A stretch of DNA of 64,000 bases, taken from NCBI GenBank assembly GCA_964016875.1, contig OZ024728.1, positions 24,427,328 through 24,491,327 of the forward strand. Direction: 5' to 3'. Every line of letters begins with the position of its first letter. The first letter of the stretch is position 1. This document shows, one piece after another, positions 33,246-44,650 of this stretch. The DNA comes from Fallopia convolvulus. Taxonomy: Eukaryota > Streptophyta > Magnoliopsida > Caryophyllales > Polygonaceae. The notes beneath the pieces are model-generated. The model was not told the DNA's origin and ran no database searches. It worked only from the letters and a program-made list of their open reading frames with translations. The translations under genes and the position numbers were made by a program.

Positions 33246-34612
33246 ATACATAAACACAGATTATCAGTCCCCTTAAGATAGCGAATGATTCTTTTAACAG
33301 CCTTTAAGTGGGACTCTCTTGGATTGGCTTGAAACCTAGCACATAGACATACTCCAAACACAATATCCGGTCTGCTTGCAGTGAGATAGAGCAATGATCC
33401 AATCATACCCCTGTACATAGTTGCATTGACCTCAGGGTCCTTGTCATCTTTTCCAAGTGAGGTAGTCGGCGACATGGGAGTATCAAACGGTTTTGCATTC
33501 TCCAGACCGAACTTCTTAACACATTCTCTAAGATACTTTTGTTGATGAACTCGTGTCCCATCCTCACTTTGAACAATTTGAAGTCCTAAAAAGAACTTAA
33601 GCTCGCCAACCATACTCATCTCAAATTCACTGGACATGAGGTCAACGAACTTCTTCACTAGCTTATCATCTGTTGAACCAAAGATGATGTCATCGACATA
33701 GACTTGAACAACTAGTGTGTGACTTCCTTCTCTTAACAAGAACAAAGTTTTGTCAATTTTTCCTCGAACATAGCCATGTTGAATCAAGAACTGAGACAAA
33801 CGATCATACCAAGCACGCGGGGCTTGCTTCAATCCATAGAGTGCTTTGTCCAGTTTGTAGACATGATCCGGGTGGGCGACATCTTCAAAACCCGGAGTCT
33901 GTTCAACATACACTTCTTCTTTTAGATATCCATTCAAGAATGCAGTCTTGACATCCATTTGTTGTAGTTTAAATCCATGATGCGCATAATAGGCAATGAG
34001 CAATCGTGTAGCCTCAAGACGAGCCACTGGAGCAAACGTCTCATCATAGTCAATGCCCTCCTGTTGATTGTAGCCCTTAACTACCAACCTTGCTTTGTTT
34101 CTGACCACATTTCCTTCATCATCTAGCTTATTTCTGAACACCCATCGTGTTCCAATCACAGATCTTCCCTTTGGCCTTGGGACCAAATGCCAAACCTTAT
34201 TTCTTTCAAACTGATGAAGTTCCTCTTGCGTGGCATTAACCCAATCTGAATCTTTCAACGCTTGTTCAACATTTTTAGGCTCCAACATTGAGATGAAAGC
34301 ATTGAAAGCAAAGAAATTGTTTAGAGAAGATCTAATTTGCACACCCTTTGAGAAATCAGAGAGGATGTTAGTGACATGATGAACACTTTTCTGTTGATAG
34401 TTCCTGACTTGTATCTCTGTCAGGTCACCGACTGGAGTCTGAGGCGTTCTCTCCGAATCTTCTTTTGAGTTTTCCACGCTTGAGCTCCTATCAGGTGTTT
34501 TCTCATCATCAGATTCACTGTCACTTGAACTTTGAATTTGACTTCTTCCCCCTGTATTGTCTGAGTCGGTGACTCCAGTGTTGTCACTAACTGTTGATTG
34601 TTTTGGAGACAC
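33227..34612 (-). pseudogene. Reverse transcriptase of the copia pol
   Basis: An open stretch of 461 codons. After an acidic, Ser-rich linker it has the copia RT hallmarks: W.AT.EEL..F..N..W.L, KARLV.KGY.Q..GIDY.ETFAPVARLE, QMDVKTAFLNG, YGLKQAPRAWY and the catalytic Y-V-D-D, then F-F-L-G-L-Q and the DPEVNA..YR...GSLLYL block. The polymerase core is intact; it is listed as a pseudogene because the polyprotein is broken on both sides. Confidence 0.9.
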
Positions 34613-34627
34613 TAGAAGAGAGTCGTC

Positions 34628-35975
34628 TTAAAGCAGATAGTATCCTTGATCACCATCATCAAGATTTTCAATCATCAATCCTCCCATAGTGTTCTCATCA
34701 AACACCACATGAACACTTTCTTCAATCCTTCTTGTCCTTTTGTTGAACACTTTGTAGGCTTTGCTATGAAGGGAGTAACCTACAAAAGTCCCAACATCAC
34801 TCCTTGGATCAAATTTTCCCAAACTGTCTTTGCTGTTGTTGTGGACATAGCATTTACGTCCAAAAGTACGCAGGTGGGCGACACTGGGTTTAACTCCTCT
34901 AAGAAGCTCATATGGAGTTTTTCCAAGTAGTGGACGAAGCATAGCACGATTCATCACATAGCATGATGCATTAATGGCTTCACCCTAGAAATTTCTTGGA
35001 AGGCCACTTGAAATGAGCATAGTCCGTGACATGTTCTCCAAGGCACGATTTTTCCTCTCAACAACGCCATTCTGTTGAGGAGTTCTTGGCGCTGAGAAAT
35101 TGTGACTTATGCCATTTTTCTTGCAAAAAGACAGAAATTTAGAGTTGTCGAATTCTGTTCCATGATCTGATCTGACTGATACAAGTGAAACTCCAAGCTT
35201 TTTCTCAACAACCTTCACCCATGCTTCAAACTCTTCAAAGACCTGATCTTTAGAAGACAGAAAAATAGTCCAAGTATACCGTGAAAAGTCATCAACAATG
35301 ACAAAGATATAGCTATTTCCTCCACGACTTTGGACTCGCATAGGACCACATAAATCAATATGAATGAGTTCTAAAGGTCTAGTTCTAGTGGTACTTACCT
35401 CATTTTTGGATTTGAAGGAAGACTTTACTTGCTTACCTCTCACACAAGTCTCACAAACTTCATGCTTGTTTGGATCAATCTTGGGTAATCCTCTAACCAG
35501 TTCTTGCTTATGAAGCTTGTCAAGAAGTTGAAAGCTCACATGACCAAATCTCTTGTGCCATAGGTCGGCGACATCATTAACTGTTCTAAGACACAGTTTT
35601 TCCTCAGGCTCAAAACAGGGGTCCACCTTATATAGATTGTTTTCACATACCCCTTTCAGAAGAATTTTGCTTGAACTAATCTCTTGCACCTGACAACCAT
35701 TCTTATCAAAGACAACTTGATATTTTCCATTAGCACAGATTTGGGAAACACTTAATAACTTGAAACTCAGATTATCAACAAGATTCACATTGTCTATAGT
35801 CAGCTTATCTGAAATCTTACCGTACCTATACCAGAAATACCACCTTTACTATTGTTGCCGAAGGTAATCTTACCTCCCTTGTATTCTTGAAGTGAGACAA
35901 AATCCCTGGCGTTTCCCGACATATGAGTTGAACACGCACTATCAATGAACCAGGGCTCCTGGTCACCCACTTCAA
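34628..35975 (-). pseudogene. Protease and integrase region of the copia pol
   Basis: The protease is seen at 35975-35820 with active site DSACSTH. A one-base frame change at about 35815 leads into the GAG-pre-integrase zinc motif (LWHKRFGH, then CETC) and the integrase core. The catalytic residues are visible: D in HIDLCGP, D in VRSDHGTEF and E in QQNGVVERKNR. A stop at 34985 replaces the Trp of the usual 'NFW.EA' motif, and a second stop lies at 34628 before the RT linker. Protease frame differs from gag frame by one base, so a programmed or mutational shift must be assumed. Confidence 0.87.
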
Positions 35976-35990
35976 GCTGTATTGAAACAA

Positions 35991-37997
35991 TTAGTTCTTA
36001 CGAACCCAGAGTTGGTTAACTCCTCTGGGTTTGGCAACATAAACAATCTTCGAGCAACATTTGTCACAACTAGTACACACAGATCCTGGAGGACGGTCAG
36101 TGACAGTGGATCTGTCATGACTATCACTCAGAGTCTGTGACCTTACATTTTCATCATCTCTTGCCTTTTTGTGACAATCATGTTGATAGTGACCAGGCTT
36201 GCCACAATACCAACATGTCATGTGAGACTTTAGGGCAACATATTTGCTATAGCCCGGATAGATGGGTTTGTTGTTGATGCGAGATTGAAAGTCAATTTGT
36301 GACGGAGGGTGGACTTGTTTTTGCCATATGTTGTGCACCTTTTGGTCAGGATACCATTGTTGCTTCCCTTTGTCAGGCTTAGCCACCACATATGTAGAAC
36401 AACTTACATTGTCACTGCATATAGGGGTTTTACCTTTAGACGCGAGGGGAGCAGCCTTGGTACCCTGAGTATTGGGTGCACAAACAAACCCAATTCCAGA
36501 TCTGTCTACCTCCTTCACAAACTTCTTTTTGTAGTCATTTCTGACCTCTTGAGCTTTTTCAACAACAAACTCATCCAACCATTTCTTTCTTTTGGTCTCA
36601 TCCTCGACTTTAAAATTTTCTAACTCACTGGATAGCTTAGCATTACCCAGTCTGAGCATGAGTCTTTCACCTTCTAGGTCAGTGACTTGCCTTTCCAGGT
36701 CAATGATTTGTTTTAGCAAGTCAGTGACTTGGATCTTTGAATATGAGCATAACTCACAAGTTACTGACTTAGGAGATGAGACTTTTTCAAGCTCAATTGC
36801 TTTAGAGGACCAATGTTTGTTATCATCAAAGAGATTGGAGATTGTTTCTTCATTTTCTTCCAATTTTTCTCTTAACTCAGTGACCTGAGTTCTAAGCTTT
36901 TCGATGATAGCAACCAGCTGTGCCCTAGACTTTTTGATTAAAAGAGAAGAAAGTTCAGAGTCATTTACCTCTTGAGAAGAATTATCCTCAATGGCCATGC
37001 AACATTTTCCTCTAGCTGGTGCTACCTCATCATCATCGTCGGACATGTCCCAAGTTGCCATCATGCCTTTGCCAGTTTCTCCACTTTTCTTCTTTGGACA
37101 ATTCTTGGCAAAATGTCCCTTAGCTTGACATTGATAGCAAATGACATCCTTCATATCTTTCCCTTCTTTGGATGATTCTGGAGCTTTTGTGGGAGCTTTG
37201 TTACGATTCCACAGTCTTTTCATAGCCTTAGAGATGAGAGCAACATCCTCATCTATTCCATCAGTGTCATCGTCTCCCTTAGCCAAATCAAAAGCCCTTT
37301 CAACCTTGAGAGCAATGTTCTTTACTTTCTCTGAATCAAGCCTTTCAACCCTTCTTTGCTGAATGCCTCCATACATAGTGAGTTGTCCAACAAGGTCTTC
37401 CAAGGTCAGCGACTTGGTTTCCTTTTGAGTAAGAAGAGACGAAGCAATGCTGTCCCAACTTTTGTTCAAGCCAGAGATCAACTTGTTGGTGAGTTTCCAT
37501 TTAGGAATTTCTTCACCAAGAAACTCCAGTTGATTCACAATCGTCTGAAATCTGGAATGATAGTTACGAAGAGATTCTCCTTTTCCTTGAAAAATGTTGT
37601 CATACTCTGTTTCGAGACTAATGATCCTGTCCTTCTTTACATCATCATTTCCTTGATGAAGTCTTTTAAGAGCATCCCAAATCTCTTTAGCCATTTTGTA
37701 GCCGATCACCTTCTTGAGATCTCCTTCAGTAAGAGCATGATGTAGGACCTTCTTTGCTCTAACATTTTTTTCCAGTTTTTTGAAGTCGACATCATCGTAC
37801 TCAACCGTGGTCTTTTCTGTTTTTCCATCCTTTCCAAGAGCAAAGGTTTCTGGACCAACTTCTATCACCTTCCACAGTTGACCATCAAGAGAACATATAT
37901 GAGTTTTCATCTGTTCAACCCACCAGTTATACTCTCCTACCCTTAGGATTGGAGGCTTCTAGAATGAGTCATTCACAGAGGTGTTGGTGGACGCCAT
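35991..37997 (-). pseudogene. Gag of the copia element
   Basis: The natural start is ATG at 37997, but a stop near 37963 interrupts it, leaving an open frame of 639 codons from 37910. It holds the copia gag (UBN2-like) helices, with W..L in the first 40 residues and SL..EY..I.Q...ES......F, then a CCHC knuckle CYQCQAKGHFAKNC near residue 256. A long coiled-coil-rich middle and a second knuckle CWYCGKPGHYQHDC near residue 563 follow. Two distant knuckles and a long gag are common in Sireviruses. The ORF ends WVRKN before the protease. Confidence 0.87.
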
Positions 37998-38034
37998 TTT
38001 CCTGTATGAAAAGTACTAAAAACATAATCTAGAG

Positions 38035-38051
38035 CCTTAGTTCTGATACCA
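38035..38051 (-). other. Primer binding site of the copia element
   Basis: In element sense TGGTATCAGA, the 3' end complement of initiator-Met tRNA, follows the 5' LTR directly; the match then decays (ACTAAGG instead of GCC). Confidence 0.75.
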
Positions 38052-38052
38052 A

Positions 38053-38772
38053 TTAAACGTTACCAATGGTCATTGACAAGCGATGTATATTGGAAACTCT
38101 TCGTAAACCAACTAGTTTACTTAGAGAAAAACCACTTCCTTCCAAGTTTATCACTTGGTCGGATTTCAAGAGTCCTTAGACTCGCTCTATTGATTTCTTG
38201 AGTGATTACAAAGCTCTCCCGTGTACAAGAATGAATCCCACACCCTTGAACCACGCTCTACCTTTGCACTCACACTCTCAATCTCACGCTATGCCTAAGA
38301 TCTCTTGACTCACCACTTGTACGAATCTCACGCACAAGCACACTCTTTTCTTTCTTACACAATATGAAAATTCAGCTCACAAGTCTTACGATTAGCCTAA
38401 ACAAACGAGTATTTAAACTAAGGTAAGAGAGAGGAGAGATCTCGTGTATATTATTTTCCATTCGATTAGGAGAAACAATATACACTTATTCTTTTACAAA
38501 TCTTTCCAAATAAACGATTGTATTCATACTCAAATATTCTAGGAGAATCACAATTATCTTCATCTTGATTTTAGCACTCTTTTGATGATCTTCTCCTAAA
38601 TAGAACACACAACTGTCTTCAATTAAACGCACAAGATTTGTGCGCTCCTTCCGTAAATAGATCGCTCATCCAGCTGTATATGTCAGTGACTTTTCCAATT
38701 CGCCGACTCGACTTGCCAACATAGGGTCACTGACTCTGGAACCATCAAAACTCAATCTTCCATCTTCTAACA
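38053..38772 (-). repeat. 5' LTR of the copia element
   Basis: 720 bp, matching 28927-29640 with about 20 substitutions and short indels (for example an extra GAGA at about 38425). Confidence 0.88.
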
Positions 38773-38860
38773 AAGAAGAAGATGGATTGGCCCCGTGGAA
38801 CCAAACTAGAAGACCTAAGATTAGGAATCAACAACTTTGATTGATGTACTGTGATACCAT

Positions 38861-39143
38861 TAAGGTTGAGCATAGGTCGGTTCAAACTTAAATTTTAAGT
38901 CAAACCGAACTGAATCAAAACTGATATTATTCGTTTTGGATTTTGGTTTAGGAATTTCCCAAATGTCGGTTTGGTTCGGTTTCGGTTAAATTTTGATTCA
39001 ACTTGAATTTCCTAAAGAATAACCTTCTATCCATCTCGAACTGAAAAAACTAAAATCGAACCGATTCGGTTCGGTTTTTGGTTCACCTTAAGCCATATTT
39101 CTAGTTTTGTTTCAATAAAATTTCCAACCGATGCTTAGCTCTA
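38861..39143. mobile_element. hAT-type MITE (283 bp), TSD GATACCA(T/A)
   Basis: Inverted termini TAAGGTTGAGCATAGGTCGG and CCGATGCTTAGCTCTA enclose a core rich in CGGTTCGGTT/AACCGAACC words. The flanks GATACCAT (38853-38860) and GATACCAA (39144-39151) are an 8-bp target duplication with one mismatch, as for hAT elements. It is non-coding. Confidence 0.78.
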
Positions 39144-39151
39144 GATACCAA

Positions 39152-39624
39152 TACTTTTGGAATGTGTCAAGTTATAAAGGGCCTAATATTGACATGAGGT
39201 TGTAGAGATGGATCGAGATAGTTGAGAAGGAAGGCCGATCTATATTGAAATCTTGACATTAATGGTGGGATGCCTTGATACAAGGAACATCCTTTTATCA
39301 TTGCATCACTGGGGTGTGATGCACTGATTGAGGAGGATGATTCAGACCCTTAAGGATATATTGACAAATAAGTCCAATTTGATATAGAGAACCGTCTAAA
39401 CTTCTAATGTTTGAGGAACATATATACCTTTGGGATGAATAAGAGTCAAATCCAATGGAAGCATAAGAGTTACAATATAGTTGGAAAGTTCAAAATATAA
39501 TTACATTGAGATAACCTACCATATTAGATGAGTAGGAAATACCTCGAGCATACTGGATACAATAAGGAAAGCGACGTTGATCAGAGAATTTATATTAGTA
39601 AATTAGAGTTATCCAATGTATAGT
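39152..39624. other. Unassigned sequence between MITE and LTR fragment
   Basis: No open frame or element terminus is recognised in these 470 bases. Confidence 0.4.
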
Positions 39625-40684
39625 CAAGAACTCTTTATTCGAGGTAAGTCGCTTTCGACTTGCTCGGTTCTTTCTTGTCTTGTCAGATTTGGTGCCGCTA
39701 TTAAAGGATTGGTTTTGGGAACTGGTCCCGAATATCTTTTTGAAGTGTTTTGGAATTGCTTGTGTTGTTGTGTACAAATTGATTGTTAAATGAGTTTTAT
39801 CGGAAATAAGTTTTTGGACGTTTTCTCTGTGTTGGTACCGTTTCCGGCACGGCCATCATAGCTGGCGGAGAGGAAGAGTTGTCTATGTATGGTCTGTGTG
39901 ATAGGGAAATCGTGCCCCTTCAAAACGAAAAATATGATCTATGTGTTTTGGCAAGTGCTCCAGTGGAGGCTTAGCCGGGGTTAGAAGGGAGATTGTGAAG
40001 TGGAGTGAGAGGGCCTGCCTCTGCACTCGGCGCGGGGTTTCAGCGCATTGGAGGTTGGATTGTGAGATGGAGGAATTGCATTTTTGTAAATTATGTTTGT
40101 GAATGTGTATGTGACTATGTGTGACTAACCAAAACTAAATAAGGTACTGACCTTTAGAGTTATGAGTGCGTTTGTGGACTTGGATGCTGACCTTAGAAAT
40201 GTTTTTCAAACGTGTTGCAATTACCGCATTCTTTCTAACTTGATAGATTAGTAGCTGACCCTTCGGGGAATATGTTTCAATTCCAGGTATGAACCAAGGA
40301 ACTGTGTATGATTCGAGGCCAGATGGCGGGGCAGAGCGGTGAAGAGCGCATGTCATAGTGGGGTCGGATTTACTTTAGCTTATTTACGTTTTATTAGGAT
40401 GTTGGTTTTATTATTACGTGAGGTTTATATTATGTCTTATTTATTGTTGATCTAGAATAAGTCATTATTAGTAGTGTTTTGTTGGATTTGATATTTATGT
40501 TTTCGGGAATGCATGCATAACTATGTTTTCTAAGTTTTACTAAAAAAAAGGTTGGATGTTTAATTAAGTTTTCTTGTCGTGCCCGCGTTGCAAGATCCTG
40601 AAGTGTTGTTGTCAACCCACTTAAGTAGTGCTTGGTAAGGTCTACTACTAAGTAGTGTCTTGTGAAAAAACGGGGTGTTAACTG
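39625..40684 (+). mobile_element. Ty3/gypsy LTR fragment, left arm of a palindrome
   Basis: This segment ends CGGGGTGTTA-AC, close to the GGGGTGTTACA end of Tekay-like LTRs. Its bases 39625-40360 match, in inverted orientation, 40700-41440, with many substitutions and small indels (shared words: TTCGAGGTAAGTCG, TAGATTAGTAGCTGACCC, GGAACTGTG). The 5' part of the LTR is not recognisable. Confidence 0.65.
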
Positions 40685-42067
40685 AAAAACCCGTAACTAA
40701 TGACACGCGCATCAACGGTCCACTCCACCATCCAGACAAGGCTCATGCACAGTTTCCTGTGATACACCTGGAACTAGAAAAATAATCCCCGAAGGGTCAG
40801 CTACTAATCTACCAAGCTAGATAATATACGTAAATTATTAGACGTTTTAAAACAGTTTTCTATAGTCAGCAACCAGAATTCACAATCACAACGATAACTA
40901 TAAAGGCCAATACCTAAATTAGATGGTTAGTCATACATAAGCCAAATAGACACACACACAACAATCACGCAATTAAAGCAACACAACTCTTTCTCCACCT
41001 CGTCTTCCAATCCTAAGGCCCTCACTCCCGCACCGATTGCAGAGGCAGGCCCTCCCACTCCTCACATCACCTCTTCCTTTTAACCCCGGTTAAGTCTCCA
41101 CTGGAGCACTTGACAAAATACACAGATAGCATTTTCTTTTGAAGGGTCACAATTTCTCTGTCACACGGACCATACATAGACACGCCTTCCTCCCGCCGAC
41201 TACGCGCATGGCCGTGCCGGAATGGTACCAACACAGAGAAAACGTTCAAAAACTTATTTGCGATAAAACCACTTTAAAAACCAATTTACACACATAAGCA
41301 CAAGCAAGTCCAAAACATTTCAAAAAGATATTCGGGACTAGTTCCCAAAACCAATCCTACAATAACGACATAAAATCTAACAAGACAAAAATCAGTCGAG
41401 CAAGTCGAGAACGACTTACCTCGAAGAAAGAGCTCATAGTGTCACAATACTTACGGGCCCAAACGGAATAATTCCTGGTGATTTTGGTTCAATTGGAACA
41501 GGGATGCGATGTCAAGGTTTGTTGGCGAAGATTTAACAAAACCGGGTCTTGGAATCGCCGAGCAGGAAACCTATGAAGTAGTTGATGTAGATGCGAAGAG
41601 AAAAGCCCAAAAAACAGATTGATCAGAGCGGCGTAACGACTTACTGGCGAACGAGAATTAGTACAACGACAGGATCACTGGTGGGGGTGACTACCGATTT
41701 GATCATCACCATTGTTCGCGAGGGTGGTCGAAGACGCTACTGGTGTTGGTTATCGGAGAAGGCAACGAGAGAGGTGAAGATTGGCTCTGAATATTGGTTC
41801 TTGGTTTTGAAAGGGTATAAGGTTGGTGATATACTAGCCATATTATATTTACACGTTTGGTTAAATATCTCAATCGTGGGAATTAATATAACGGGGTCTT
41901 AGCTAGTTGGTTGTTAGAGATAGAGATTCGGGAAACAAAACATAGTTAGGGAGTAGATAAAAATATGGTTAAGATAGAAATTAGCGAGTTGACAAAATTA
42001 ATCAACCTTAGCGGAAAAGTAAATAATAATAATAATAATAATAACGCAATTCAGAGTCACTTGCAGG

Positions 42068-43033
42068 TAGGGCTGGAAAAAAAACCGTAATCGATAAGCC
42101 GAACCGAAAAACCGATCACTTTTTGCGGTTAACCGAACCGAATTTTTTAACCGATTACGGTTAACCAACCGATACTTTTAATGGTTCAACGGTTCGGATA
42201 CGGTCATCAAAAATTTTACGAACGGTTAACCGATGAACCGATAATATTTTAATTATATATTATATGTTGTTAAAAAGGGAATTATATATCTAATTAGTTT
42301 TAATTAAAAATAAATGTATTTTAATAAATAATACACAAGTTATTATAAATTTTTTTTTATAGTTTTTTTTTTCAATACTCTAATAGAGTCAGAGTCTGAG
42401 ACAAAAAAAATTGAGTCCCTATTGTTATTTTTTACCTCTGTTGTAATTATGTTGAGTCAAGGGGGTCTTTGTTATTAGCATACAGGTTATTGCTAATTTT
42501 GTTTTATGGTAAAGGCAGATTTCCATTGCTATTTGTTTGCATACATGTTATTGTTGATTTTTTTTTGGTAAAGGCAGATCTCCATTGTGAATTATTTGCA
42601 TACATGTTGCTGATTTTTTTTGGTAAAGGTAGATCTCCATTGCATAAAGGTTGCTGTTTTTTTACGTACAAGTTGCTGTTTTTTTTTGCATACAGGTCGC
42701 TAGATTCTTATTTATGTTTTATTGCTGTTTTATTGGCAGCTTATAAGCCTTATATTGACGGATTGGTTTGGTTTGTATTTTGTTTGTATTTTGGATAATT
42801 GTTTGTATTTTGCATTTAATTTAAATTTAAAGTTTATTTTATTGAATAAAGTAATTTTTGTATTAAAAATCTGATTTTTGATTAAGAAAAAAAATTAAAA
42901 CAAGTCGGTTAACCATAAACCGTACCGAGTTTCACGGTTAACCGATAACGAATGGTACGATTATGGTTATTGAAATTTACTAACCAAATTTCCGGTTAAC
43001 CGATGTCCGGTTAACCGACCGTGCCAACCCCTA
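42068..43033. mobile_element. hAT-type MITE (966 bp), TSD CTTGCAGG
   Basis: Termini TAGGGCTGG and CCAACCCCTA are inverted, and the perfect 8-bp duplication CTTGCAGG flanks them (42060-42067 and 43034-43041). Both subterminal regions are packed with GGTTAACCG/CGGTTAACC words. The centre contains a minisatellite (42478-42665) that gives a misleading open frame. No transposase is present. Confidence 0.88.
42478..42665 (+). repeat. Minisatellite inside the hAT MITE, about three units of about 60 bp
   Basis: Each unit reads 'gcatacatgtt-ttg-tgatttttt-ggtaaaggcagatctccattg' with changes in T-run length. Confidence 0.8.
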
Positions 43034-43116
43034 CTTGCAGGTCAAGTAAGACGATTGCTTGTAGCCTAAGAAACCCGTTTTTCATATCGAGAAGGAAAAA
43101 CGAACCCGAATATTAC

Positions 43117-44530
43117 ATTATGAACCAAAAGGCATGAAACAAAATGTTATCAACCCATAAGAAGAAATATTATGAACCTTAATTTGAAAAAACATGAACC
43201 AAACTAACAACTGATATGAACCAAAAGATATTAAATGTATAAATAAATAGCCTATGCGGGATTTGAACTCGCGTCTATGTGCACATGAACATTGCTCTAC
43301 CATTTGAGCTAATAGGCTACCAAATAACATGATGTGTATTGACATTTATAATGAACCTTATCATACAAAATTATAAATCAATAAAATAATTCTTATGAAC
43401 CTTAAGCATGACCCCATAAATCAACAAGTTCAAAACCATGAACCAATAAGTTCAAAACCATGAACCAACAAATTCAAAACCATGAACCAACAAGCAACAA
43501 CAAAAGCCAAGTCAAAATTAACCCCAAAATAGTAGTCAATATTCGATAACAAAATTGTGACATGAAGATGAAGATTCATACATTCACCACAAGGAGAGTT
43601 CCTAGTGGGCATTTTAATCGGTCCCTTGTCCTTTAGGCGCTTGTTCTTGGCCTCACAAACCAAATCACCACAATCTAATAAAAAAATATCAAAATTCATA
43701 AGGTTTAGTTTCAACATTCAATTCATAAGAATGAAATGATCATATTGATCTAAAATTGTCAATCAACATAACATATTCACTACGAGCAAAATCGAAATAC
43801 TACCATGAACCAACAACATAAAAACCGTGAACCAACAACTTAAAAACCATGAGCCAACAAAGTTAAAACCATAAACCACCATGAAACAGACACAACCTGA
43901 AAATATCAAATTTAATTATTCATGTTGCTCGTGAACAATTAATACTCTTTTCTTTCCAACCTGAAAACATCAGTCACACCATCTATCTATACATCATATA
44001 TGTAGAAACAGTAAAGTTAAAAGATTTCTCCAAATCCAACAAACGGATGATGTTTCGAAATCATACCTTCATCAAATATTTCAGTAAAGAATTCTCTAAA
44101 CCTAACAAACAATCACTTTGAAGCTACAATTGAAACCCTAAACCCTAGAGAAGTAAAAGTTGGTTCATACCTTCATCAAGTGCTTTCACCAATGTTGATT
44201 TGAAGCAGTAATCGAGCGAAATTGAGCAAGACTAGACAAGATCGGGGATGAAATTAATCAATTGAACAAGAAAATTTCAGCAGTGGATGTTTTTTGTTTG
44301 CACATTTTGCCGAGAGAAAATCGATCTGATGAACGTTAAATGAATTGGGGGTGTACTAGGTTTTGTGAAGGTATATTTGTTCGCTGAATTAAAAAACTAT
44401 CAAAATTACAATGTGTGCCACCATGTCTATCATCGAATTTTTCTCTCAAAACAATATGTTTTAATCTTCACCATCCATTTTTCTAATCCAATGGTGCATG
44501 TGTGTTCTCATTTTACACCATAAGACAATA
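43117..44530. other. A/T-rich repetitive region with many ATGAACC words
   Basis: From 43120 to 43890 the heptamer ATGAACC (or ATGAACCAACAA) occurs over a dozen times, like the subterminal repeats of some DNA transposons. No termini or transposase could be defined. A tRNA-like sequence lies at 43249-43318. The right part (44100-44530) is ordinary A/T-rich DNA without coding support. Confidence 0.45.
43249..43318 (-). pseudogene. tRNA-like cloverleaf (degenerate tRNA or SINE head)
   Basis: On the minus strand the 7-bp acceptor stem AGCCTAT/ATAGGCT is perfect and the D stem GCTC/GAGC with loop AAATGGTA is good. The T arm GCGAG-TTCAAAT-CCCGC has one mismatch. The anticodon arm is poor: ATGT/ACAT with an 8-base loop containing CATG, so no anticodon can be assigned with confidence. 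Box A and box B promoter words are present. It is more likely a tRNA pseudogene or the head of a SINE than an active gene. Confidence 0.5.
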
Positions 44531-44533
44531 TAT

Positions 44534-44650
44534 CACCAAAGCCCCATCTATAACCCTAACCCTACCATCATATCCTTTATCGGATTGTTCTTATCACCGA
44601 AAGCCCCATCTATAACCCTAACCCTAACAAAGGCAATCTTATCACCAAAA
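44534..44650 (+). repeat. Short tandem duplication with CCCTAACCCTA words
   Basis: A roughly 60-bp unit containing 'atcaccgaaagccccatctat' and 'aaccctaaccct' occurs twice. The telomere-like words are only two units long. Confidence 0.7.

Larger units (their letters stand above)
28927..38772 (-). mobile_element. Sirevirus-like Ty1/copia retrotransposon, nearly complete (9.8 kb)
   Basis: Two LTRs (28927-29640 and 38053-38772) enclose gag, protease, integrase, reverse transcriptase, RNase H and a third ORF in env position, in the copia order (integrase before RT). Size, a gag with two zinc knuckles, the env-position ORF and a cluster of purine tracts before the 3' LTR all point to the Sirevirus lineage. 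By hand count the LTRs differ at about 20 substitutions and a few short indels, so insertion is moderately recent. Coding is interrupted by stops and frameshifts, so this copy is not autonomous. No 5-bp target duplication is visible. Confidence 0.9.
40700..43116 (-). mobile_element. Ty3/gypsy LTR in inverse orientation, right arm of the palindrome
   Basis: Read on the minus strand it starts TGTAATATTCGGG (43116 downwards), a Tekay-like LTR start, and reaches the homology with the left arm at 41440-40700. The hAT MITE at 42068-43033 is inserted in it. Its own terminal TGTTACA at the left is not intact. No internal retrotransposon region lies between the two arms. Confidence 0.65.

Noticed and set aside
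41591..41902. 103-codon open frame
   Set aside because: It lies within the inverted LTR copy and has no recognisable domain.
42469..42798. Hydrophobic 109-codon open frame resembling a membrane protein
   Set aside because: It is a translation of the T-rich 60-bp minisatellite in the hAT MITE.
44540..44640. Interstitial telomere repeat
   Set aside because: CCCTAACCCTA occurs only as two units twice; too short to be telomeric.
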